DNA from: an uncultured Pseudomonadota bacterium
Lineage (GTDB): Bacteria; Pseudomonadota; Gammaproteobacteria; Methylococcales; Methylomonadaceae
Length of the DNA stretch: 13,051 nt
Direction: 5' to 3'
Assembly (NCBI GenBank): GCA_903902945.1
Contig: CAIUWU010000237.1
Coordinates: 1 to 13,051 of the forward strand
Part shown: positions 7,912 to 13,051 of the stretch, piece after piece
Layout of the letters: each line of letters begins with the position of its first letter
Position numbering within the stretch: the first letter of the stretch is position 1
Translations under genes and position numbers: made by a program
Notes under the pieces: generated by a model
What the model was told of the DNA's origin: nothing
What the model saw: the letters and a program-made list of their open reading frames with translations, nothing else
Database searches by the model: none

Positions 7912-8942
7912 GATTGGCTAAATTTAAAATAGTGCGAAGAATGACGTAAAAACTGTTTTTCAATGAGATGCCAAGTAATAAAGGCAAGCAATAAAACCAA
8001 TATTAGAGTCGATAGCAAACTTAATATCGGATGGCTTTGATAAAAGTTATATTGAACCAAGAGCTGTATCACCGGAAAATGAATGATATAAACACCGTAG
8101 GATAAATCGCCATACTTACAAAAATTACCCAGCGGTTTTAACAGACAACAAAAATAAATTACACCTATGGCCACAGCCGCAGGCTCTATTAACGCCATCC
8201 CATTTTTCCATAGCAGACAAATAACGGCCAGCGTCAAAAAATAATACGCATACCTTTTAAACAAACCATAGTAATAATAAAGCGCTGCACCGGATATGAA
8301 ATATACCAACTGTCCTGGTAACTGGCGTATCAGCTCCTGATAGGCGGAAAAATGCAATTTAAGCCCGTAATATTCAATACCATACCGATACAGCATAGAA
8401 AGACAATAAATAAACAGCATGGTCTGCCAACAACCGAACCGCTGCATTATTTTAACGATTAGCGGAACTGTCAGGTAAAACAAAACTTCAATTTTCAAGG
8501 TCCATAAAGCGCCATTTACAGCGGTTATTGCATTATCAGCAAACAAACCGGGCAAATTGGGATGCAGAAAATTCAGGAATGCCAGATTAGATAACAGATA
8601 ACGCAGCCATTCCGAGGAAAAATAGTTATTAAAATCCAGATCAGTAAAAAACCATCCGACGATAGAAAACAAAATGATAATCGAAAAATAGGCCGGATAA
8701 ATTCTACGGAAACGCCGGGAAAAATAGCTATACATGCTTCTGGATTGATCAAAGCTTTTGAAAATCAAGAACCCACTGATCACAAAAAAAGCCCGAACTG
8801 CCAACTCTGAAGACAGAAAATCATCCAACGGCTTCAGAACCAACGCGCCCGAAAGATTATAACTATGAACCAATAAAACAATGATCGATAAAAGCAGACG
8901 AAGGAGATCGAAGTTGTTTTCTCTTAGGCTGGCATATTTCAT
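7908..8942 (-). CDS. Membrane O-acyltransferase (acyltransferase family 3, OafA-like)
   Basis: This 344-residue protein with about ten membrane segments belongs to PF01757, whose members transfer acetyl or similar groups onto surface glycans at the inner membrane. Seen: ENNFDLLRLLLSIIVLLVHS with the conserved His26, FFVISGFLIFKSF (52-64), the basic RRFRRIYPAY (76-85), ALWTLKIEVLFYL (145-157) with Glu152, and YGDLSYGVYIIHFPV (277-291) with His288. It has no C-terminal SGNH domain, so it is the short form. It likely O-acetylates a sugar of the repeat unit. It lies 63 bases after the upstream GT2 and overlaps the next GT2 by four bases. It is visibly AT-richer than the block from 2534 to 7900, suggesting a separate origin for this part of the cluster. 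Confidence 0.92.
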   Translation of the reverse strand: MKYASLRENNFDLLRLLLSIIVLLVHSYNLSGALVLKPLDDFLSSELAVRAFFVISGFLIFKSFDQSRSMYSYFSRRFRRIYPAYFSIIILFSIVGWFFTDLDFNNYFSSEWLRYLLSNLAFLNFLHPNLPGLFADNAITAVNGALWTLKIEVLFYLTVPLIVKIMQRFGCWQTMLFIYCLSMLYRYGIEYYGLKLHFSAYQELIRQLPGQLVYFISGAALYYYYGLFKRYAYYFLTLAVICLLWKNGMALIEPAAVAIGVIYFCCLLKPLGNFCKYGDLSYGVYIIHFPVIQLLVQYNFYQSHPILSLLSTLILVLLLAFITWHLIEKQFLRHSSHYFKFSQS

Positions 8943-9005
8943 TTACAACTCTATATTCTCACCAACAAATATGCCTTTCATTTTTTTTTAGCATCTGAGT
9001 TAATT

Positions 9006-10034
9006 TCAGCTAGTTGATTTGATGAAAATTTTTGACAGGAGAAACTGTAGCCCGCGCCGCAAATCCCCAATCACAATCCTGCCCAAAGCAACTAAAATAC
9101 TTCCCCACCCAATAGCTATAAATTTAGGAAGCTTAAATATTGGCCAGATGAAAGCGTAAAACTGCCAACTATTGCCGAATCGATTATCTAATATGCTATA
9201 AGATTGCATTAAGTTACGATCATTGCTCAAACGATGTTTCCAGGCATAATAAGGATAGAAACCAATTAACATGCGCCGCTCAATTGCCTTTATAGCTTTA
9301 ATAGAAACACCTTCTGTACGGTACTTTTCTAAAATATAAAAATATTTATTGACGAAGACATCAAAAAAAGAATAACCGCCACTATTATTGCGCTTACAAG
9401 CAACCAAATAACTATCAATGTATAAGTTATTTTCTGCGCGCAACGCGGCACTGATTACCAGATCAGTCTGCACTAAATTTGAACCACAAAATGAAACCGC
9501 ATCACAATCAGGCAAGTAAGATTTACCTATAATATTGCAAGATATCAATGTACTTTTTACACCTAATCTAATTAAGTAATCATTGACATCAGAAAACTCA
9601 TATAAGCGTTCAGAATCGATTGGCCGTTCCGTCTTGAAATTGTAATCATAGCCGTATGCTCTAAACGCAACAGCACCATAGGACTTTTGCGACAACAATT
9701 GTTCCAGTCTTTTCAAAGCGCCATCTATCAGCAAATCATCATCACCTAAAATCAAAACATATTGACCCTTAGCAAGATTGAAACACTGGGCAATATTATG
9801 GTCAGAACCTATATTTTCAGGATTACGAATATAACAAACAGGTAGGCCTCGATTAAGAAACGCCGCAACCACAGCTTGAGTATCGTCAGTGGAGGCATTA
9901 TCGGAAACCAAAATTTCGATTGGATAGCTCAACTCAGGCAATTGGCTAACCAATTGCTCGAGGTTGAGCTTCAAAAAATCGCCGCGATTCCAGGTAGGAA
10001 TTGTTACAGAGAGTAATGGAGTGAGATTATTCAT
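9006..10034 (-). CDS. GT2 family glycosyltransferase (RfbV/WbyL-like)
   Basis: This 342-residue protein has an N-terminal GT-A domain: LLSVTIPTWNRGDFLKLNLE (7-26), donor-binding LVSDNASTDDT (42-52), NPENIGSDHNIAQCF (71-85) and the metal-binding LGDDDLL (96-102). The layout resembles GT2 enzymes annotated abequosyl- or other deoxyhexosyltransferases in O-antigen loci. The donor cannot be assigned. The C-terminal third has a moderately hydrophobic stretch around 290-312 that may associate with the membrane. There is no strong ribosome binding site before the ATG at 10034. The upstream flippase gene ends 42 bases before it, and a TATAAT-like box lies in that gap. The gene is AT-rich with many ATA and TTA codons. 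Confidence 0.88.
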   Translation of the reverse strand: MNNLTPLLSVTIPTWNRGDFLKLNLEQLVSQLPELSYPIEILVSDNASTDDTQAVVAAFLNRGLPVCYIRNPENIGSDHNIAQCFNLAKGQYVLILGDDDLLIDGALKRLEQLLSQKSYGAVAFRAYGYDYNFKTERPIDSERLYEFSDVNDYLIRLGVKSTLISCNIIGKSYLPDCDAVSFCGSNLVQTDLVISAALRAENNLYIDSYLVACKRNNSGGYSFFDVFVNKYFYILEKYRTEGVSIKAIKAIERRMLIGFYPYYAWKHRLSNDRNLMQSYSILDNRFGNSWQFYAFIWPIFKLPKFIAIGWGSILVALGRIVIGDLRRGLQFLLSKIFIKSTS

Positions 10035-10041
10035 GGCGCTG

Positions 10042-10047
10042 ATTATA
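10042..10047 (-). promoter_or_regulatory. Possible -10 box upstream of the GT2 gene
   Basis: On the minus strand the 42-base gap between the flippase and the GT2 gene contains a perfect TATAAT. A weak -35 (TTCGCC) would sit 18 bases upstream. Transcription from here would begin almost at the ATG at 10034, giving a nearly leaderless message. The -35 match is poor, so this may be chance in AT-rich DNA. Confidence 0.2.
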
Positions 10048-10076
10048 ACCTGGGCCCAAGCCAGAGGCGAATCAGA

Positions 10077-11375
10077 CTAATCAGCGTGCCACAGAGCACG
10101 TAATCTGCGGAAAACTAAAAATGAGACAGGAAAACCCAGACCGACATTAATTAATAAAAGAACCGAAATAATACCTGCAGAACCCCATCGGGGTGCCACA
10201 AAAACAGCTAATCCAGCAGTCAACAAGGCGCTGATAAGCATCAACTTCATAAATGGTTCTTGACGATGTGCCCGTAAATAAACAGCAAACAAGCCCGAAA
10301 CATGAATAAAAAAAATCGCCACGACCAAGCCAAGAGTTTCATAGAACGGTAAAAAACGTACGCCGTAGATGGTGAAGTCCGCCAGGTAACGTACCCCTAC
10401 AAAAATCACAGCACCTAAAACAAATATTGATAGGGAACGACTGAAGCCAACACTGAATTCTTTATCCAGCAACTGCCAATCCCGCTTAGCAACTGCACCT
10501 GCCAACAATGGAACCCGACTAGTCATCCAGGACAAACTCAAAATTCCTAGCATATTGCAAAATGTTAATGTGAGCCCCATCTGCCCGGATACTATAGGGT
10601 TTTGGGTCTTGAACAATAAAGGCGTGTGTATCTGCGTTAACAGATAACTACACAACCAGCTAATCCCTAACCGCCATTGCAAGGGCCACACATCCTTCCA
10701 CCAGTCAAAGGCAGTGCTCGACTGACCTAGGGCTTGTATCAACAGCCAGGGATAACGTAACAGTAACCAAAACCCGGCTAACAGCCCACTGAACAAAGGC
10801 ATCATGGCAACAGCATATAAACCACCACCATTGACCAACACGATCCATGTAGCCAAAGCACCTGCTAACGTTTGTAATGAACGTAAGGTATAAATTTCGA
10901 CCACACGACCGCTTCCCTCGACTAGCGCAAGAACAGGCATGAAGAGCAAATTGGAAGCGGTACTTAATACCAACAACAACCAGGGTTGTTGCCATTGCAA
11001 GTTTGAATCGGAAATTTTATCGGCAAAAAACCAAAAACCACCCGGATAGGCAAGACTAAAAATCATCGCTGCAACTGCATACCAAAGCAGGGATCTTTTA
11101 ACCAGCGCTAGAAAACGCTCCCGCATCGGCCCTAACAGGCGTCCTTTCGGTGCCCAAGCCAAATGAACAAATTCATGTGCAGCCTGTTGGATTAGAACCG
11201 TTGCCAGCCCCATCTCAAGCAGGGTTTGCAACGCAGCCAAACTGGCAAACGTATAGTAATAACCTTGTTCTGAAGGACTCAGAAACAAGGCAATACAATA
11301 AAGGGTTGCTAATCCAGCAAAGGCTTGGAATAACTTCTGAGTGAGTACAGCCAATGACTTGATATCCAGACGCAT
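10077..11375 (-). CDS. wzx: Wzx-like polysaccharide flippase
   Basis: This 432-residue integral membrane protein has about twelve hydrophobic segments and few charged residues between them, the pattern of the Wzx/RfbX (MATE/MOP superfamily) O-unit flippases. The N-terminus (KLFQAFAGLATLYCIALFLS, then SPSEQGYYYTFASLAALQTL) fits the start of polysaccharide-biosynthesis exporters, where a Gln/Gly-rich stretch follows helix 1. Its role would be moving undecaprenyl-PP-linked repeat units to the periplasmic face, before the ligase/polymerase-family protein at 1327-2586 acts. Wzx proteins are too divergent for a firm substrate call. The start has a weak AGG eight bases upstream. It is the first gene of its run, behind a 400-base gap, so a promoter may lie there, but no convincing one is seen. 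Confidence 0.82.
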   Translation of the reverse strand: MRLDIKSLAVLTQKLFQAFAGLATLYCIALFLSPSEQGYYYTFASLAALQTLLEMGLATVLIQQAAHEFVHLAWAPKGRLLGPMRERFLALVKRSLLWYAVAAMIFSLAYPGGFWFFADKISDSNLQWQQPWLLLVLSTASNLLFMPVLALVEGSGRVVEIYTLRSLQTLAGALATWIVLVNGGGLYAVAMMPLFSGLLAGFWLLLRYPWLLIQALGQSSTAFDWWKDVWPLQWRLGISWLCSYLLTQIHTPLLFKTQNPIVSGQMGLTLTFCNMLGILSLSWMTSRVPLLAGAVAKRDWQLLDKEFSVGFSRSLSIFVLGAVIFVGVRYLADFTIYGVRFLPFYETLGLVVAIFFIHVSGLFAVYLRAHRQEPFMKLMLISALLTAGLAVFVAPRWGSAGIISVLLLINVGLGFPVSFLVFRRLRALWHAD

Positions 11376-11401
11376 TATTTATGCCTAATCTATTTTCTTA
11401 A

Positions 11402-11646
11402 AGGCGAGGTAATTTTGCCATTAGCTCTAAATTGGACGAAGCAGGCGACTTTTCTAAGGACCTTGCTAGAGTGCAAAAGGCAATAAGGGAACAGAAAAAA
11501 GCCAGCACATTAACACATCTGGCAAATTCATCGTGAAACCACAATTAGACGCTGCCTGGAACTTTGCAGATGGATTGACCAGCGCGAACAATGGCCGCTA
11601 CGGGTTTATCTATCATCATAACCACTTTAGTATTCCTAAGTTCTGA
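11402..11646 (+). pseudogene. Fragment of a WG-repeat protein, frameshifted
   Basis: Two + strand frames read as consecutive WG repeats (PF14903-like). Frame one (11402 to about 11478) gives RRGNFAISSKLDEAGDFSKD and then LARVQK. Frame two (about 11479-11643) gives GNKGTEKSQHINTSGKF, IVKPQLDAAWNFADGL and TSANNGRYGFIYHH, ending in SIPKF before TGA. These fit the repeat pattern of a glycine turn, I-x-P-x-x-D-x-A, F-x-x-G-L-A and N-G-x-x-G-F-I. Adding one A to the AAAA run at 11475-11478 joins the frames as LARVQKGNK. The fragment starts and ends in mid-repeat, has no start codon and is preceded by TAA (11399-11401), so it is a relic of a longer gene. It points away from the flippase. Family assignment is by eye. 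A sequencing error could explain the shift but not the missing ends. Confidence 0.62.
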
Positions 11647-11775
11647 TGGAGACAATAGAGGTATATCAATACCAAAGACTATTTTATCGGTGCTGAAAAA
11701 ACCGATTTTTCAGCACTGAAAAAAATAAAAAATGGATTATTACACACAGATAAACATCATTTTATAAAAATCACG
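11647..11775. other. Rest of the intergenic gap
   Basis: Apart from the inverted repeat at 11686-11719, this AT-rich stretch shows no start codon with a ribosome binding site, no RNA gene and no clear promoter. Short open stretches on the + strand (for example RYINTKDYFIGAEK after two stops) may be further decayed sequence from the WG-repeat relic, but the repeat pattern is not recognisable there. Confidence 0.4.
11686..11719. repeat. Strong inverted repeat with two alternative folds
   Basis: TCGGTGCTGAAAAA (11687-11700) pairs with TTTTTCAGCACTGA (11706-11719) around the loop ACCGA, giving a 14-pair stem with one G-T pair. Alternatively ATCGGT (11686-11691) pairs with ACCGAT (11701-11706), which excludes the long stem. 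It lies 57 bases downstream of the lipoprotein gene on the minus strand and could end or stabilise that transcript. The stem is AT-rich, though, and no T run follows on that strand (TAAAATAG), so a classical terminator is not shown. Confidence 0.5.
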
Positions 11776-12213
11776 TCAATCAATTACATTTATCCTGAAA
11801 GGCTTTAAATAACACTCAACCAAAAAATTCTCAGAATCTTCGGTAATTATTACCTCATATTCGCCAGGCTTCAATAAATTAGCCGGTATGGTATGAGTAA
11901 AACCCGACATTTCAAGCGTCGGTTTATGAAACGCTTTTGCAACATCAGCGCGACTATTACGAGGCGCATCAGCCTGATAAATGAGCTGTTTATCAGCTGA
12001 AAACACACTTAATACCAGATGTTCAGGAACAAATGACTCGTCATTTTCGTCATACATCCAACCGGAGAATGGTATTGGACTATTAGCCTTAAAACTTAAA
12101 TTAGGCCGTGGCATATCGATAGCGCAAGCATGAGAAGTGCGTTTATATTTTTGACCGGGCTCTAATTGTGAACATGATGCAATCAAAAATAGGCATATTA
12201 ACAATAAACGCAT
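11776..12213 (-). CDS. Small putative lipoprotein of unknown function
   Basis: This 145-residue protein starts MRLLLICLFLIASCSQ. It has a hydrophobic signal and a lipobox ending at Cys14, followed by Ser, which favours sorting to the outer membrane. The ATG at 12213 is chosen because a good AAGGGGGT lies five bases upstream; a TTG at 12234 in the same frame would put that site inside the gene. The mature part looks like one small beta-rich domain, with FSGWMYDENDES (49-60), LVLSVFSADKQLIYQ (66-80), SRADVAKAF (87-95), EMSGFTHTIP (101-110) and LKPGEYEVIITE (114-125). It contains two further cysteines (30 and 134) that could form a disulfide. I do not recognise a named family. It follows the GtrB-like gene by 27 bases and is probably co-transcribed with it. 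Confidence 0.8.
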   Translation of the reverse strand: MRLLLICLFLIASCSQLEPGQKYKRTSHACAIDMPRPNLSFKANSPIPFSGWMYDENDESFVPEHLVLSVFSADKQLIYQADAPRNSRADVAKAFHKPTLEMSGFTHTIPANLLKPGEYEVIITEDSENFLVECYLKPFRINVID

Positions 12214-12217
12214 GTCT

Positions 12218-12225
12218 ACCCCCTT
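12218..12225 (-). promoter_or_regulatory. Ribosome binding site of the lipoprotein gene
   Basis: AAGGGGGT on the minus strand, five bases before the ATG at 12213, is the strongest Shine-Dalgarno-like site seen in the window. It decides the start of the lipoprotein and suggests independent, efficient translation, unlike the coupled genes further left. Confidence 0.75.
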
Positions 12226-12240
12226 AAAAATCAAAATCGA

Positions 12241-13051
12241 TTACTCAAAATTAATCCTTTCAATTTCTATAACTAATGGCATATTACGAACTTGTGTTTG
12301 TATAGATGCTACATATTCGCCTAGTATACCAATCAAAAACGTCTGAACTGACCCAAAAAAGAATATACCAATTAGTGTCGGAGCTGCTCCTAATTCGAAA
12401 GCATCCCACGCGACAATCTTTGCAACAAAAAAACCTACAGCAATAAGTAAGCTAATAAACGACAATATAAAACCTCCCATCGCCATTAACCGCAGAGGCA
12501 CTTTACTATGATTGGTAATACCAAGCATAGCTATATCATATAAAGTATAAAAGTTGTTTTTAGTAACACCACGCTGCCGCCTGGGTTGTTTAAAAGGGAC
12601 TGTCGCAATAGGAAAACCGATTTCGCACAGCAATCCTCTGAAATATGGATAAGAGTCATGTATATTGCGCAAAATATCCACAACAGCACGATCAAATAAA
12701 CCTGCTCCAGTAGCATTTTGTATTAACGGAACTTCCGATATTCTGGTGACAAATTTGTAATAAGCCTTTCTAACAAAAAACATTAAAGATGATTCTTCAC
12801 TTTCTGGCTTTACGGCCATAACCGTTTTAAACCCTTCTTCCCATTTTTTTATAAACTCTACTATCATCTCCGGCGGATCTTGCAAATCAGAAGCAATTAG
12901 AATACAAGCATCGCCTTGTGACTGCATAATTGCGTGATAAGGCGATTTTATGTGCCCAAAATTACGGGCATTAACAATTAGTTTTACCCTCTTATCAATC
13001 TCAGCAATTTGTTTTATCTTTTTAACAGTATTATCTGTAGAGGCATTATCA
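12241..13051 (-). CDS. Polyprenyl-phosphate glycosyltransferase (GtrB/ArnC/DPM1-like), 5'-truncated
   Basis: The frame is open from the right window edge to TAA at 12241-12243, giving 269 visible residues; roughly 50 N-terminal residues are missing. The methionine at 12927 is internal, because DNASTDNT and NARNFGH upstream of it are family motifs. It belongs to the GT2 group that moves a sugar or aminosugar from a nucleotide donor to undecaprenyl phosphate. Seen: DNASTD at the edge, the metal-binding ASDLQDPPE (D codons at 12886-12888 and 12877-12879), NATGAGLFDRAVVD, QPRRQRGVTKNNFYTLYD, and two C-terminal membrane helices (MAMGGFILSFISLLIAVGFF and PTLIGIFFFGSVQTFLIGIL). The product would be a lipid-P-sugar used by a periplasmic GT-C enzyme. 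No such enzyme is in the window, so it may lie to the right. The gene is AT-rich. Confidence 0.92.
   Translation of the reverse strand, partial: DNASTDNTVKKIKQIAEIDKRVKLIVNARNFGHIKSPYHAIMQSQGDACILIASDLQDPPEMIVEFIKKWEEGFKTVMAVKPESEESSLMFFVRKAYYKFVTRISEVPLIQNATGAGLFDRAVVDILRNIHDSYPYFRGLLCEIGFPIATVPFKQPRRQRGVTKNNFYTLYDIAMLGITNHSKVPLRLMAMGGFILSFISLLIAVGFFVAKIVAWDAFELGAAPTLIGIFFFGSVQTFLIGILGEYVASIQTQVRNMPLVIEIERINFE

Noticed and set aside
11686..11719. Inverted repeat as a classical rho-independent terminator
   Set aside because: The stem is AT-rich and neither strand has a T run after it, so I list it only as a repeat with unknown role.
12214..12234. TTG start seven codons upstream for the lipoprotein
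   Set aside because: It would place the strong AAGGGGGT inside the gene and push the signal peptide away from the N-terminus.
12531..12716. Short open frame inside the GtrB-like gene
   Set aside because: It is in another frame of a clearly coding, motif-rich gene and has no recognisable features.
1..13051. CRISPR arrays, tRNA/rRNA genes, transposase or IS ends
   Set aside because: I saw no regularly spaced repeats, RNA gene signatures, DDE-type transposase or terminal inverted repeats on either strand.

Overview
The window is a piece of a surface-polysaccharide (O-antigen or exopolysaccharide) biosynthesis locus from a Gram-negative bacterium, most likely a gammaproteobacterium. Support comes from the outer-membrane-type lipoprotein signal, the rfbC/galE/Wzx/O-antigen-ligase-family gene set and the overall gene style. 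A methanotroph-like genome (Methylomonas and relatives) is a guess from general resemblance only. Both ends cut through genes.

Left part, + strand (1-2586): the 3' end of rfbC (dTDP-rhamnose synthesis), a GT2 glycosyltransferase whose start overlaps the rfbC stop by one base (TAATG), and a multi-spanning O-antigen ligase/polymerase-family protein two bases further on. This is one tightly packed operon whose promoter lies outside the window. Its last gene runs 53 bases into the 3' end of the oppositely oriented galE.

Middle and right part, - strand (reading from 13051 down to 2534): a truncated GtrB/ArnC-like polyprenyl-phosphate glycosyltransferase, a small lipoprotein of unknown function, a 400-base gap, a Wzx-like flippase, a GT2 glycosyltransferase, a membrane acyltransferase (O-acetylation), another GT2, an NAD-dependent sugar-nucleotide reductase/epimerase, a PglC-type initiating phosphoglycosyl transferase, a WbpM/CapD-type 4,6-dehydratase and galE. 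The acyltransferase-GT2-reductase genes are joined by ATGA and TAATG overlaps. The next two are 5 and 9 bases apart.

Together the genes describe a Wzx-dependent pathway. The dehydratase and reductase would convert UDP-GlcNAc to a 6-deoxy-HexNAc (UDP-QuiNAc or UDP-FucNAc). The PglC-like enzyme would load its sugar phosphate on undecaprenyl phosphate, and the GT2 enzymes would extend it, probably with rhamnose and a galactose-type sugar supplied by RfbC and GalE. The acyltransferase would decorate the unit, Wzx would flip it, and the ligase-family protein would polymerise or transfer it. No Wzz-like chain-length regulator or ABC exporter is seen here.

The least expected element is in the 11376-11775 gap: a + strand relic of a WG-repeat protein (11402-11646). 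It is cut at both ends within repeats and broken by an apparent one-base loss in a run of A. Next to it is a strong inverted repeat that can fold in two mutually exclusive ways. Base composition shifts along the window (GC-richer rfbC and galE-to-GT2 block; AT-richer ligase gene and right-hand half), as expected of a mosaic polysaccharide locus. I did not find a clearly new defence or mobile system.
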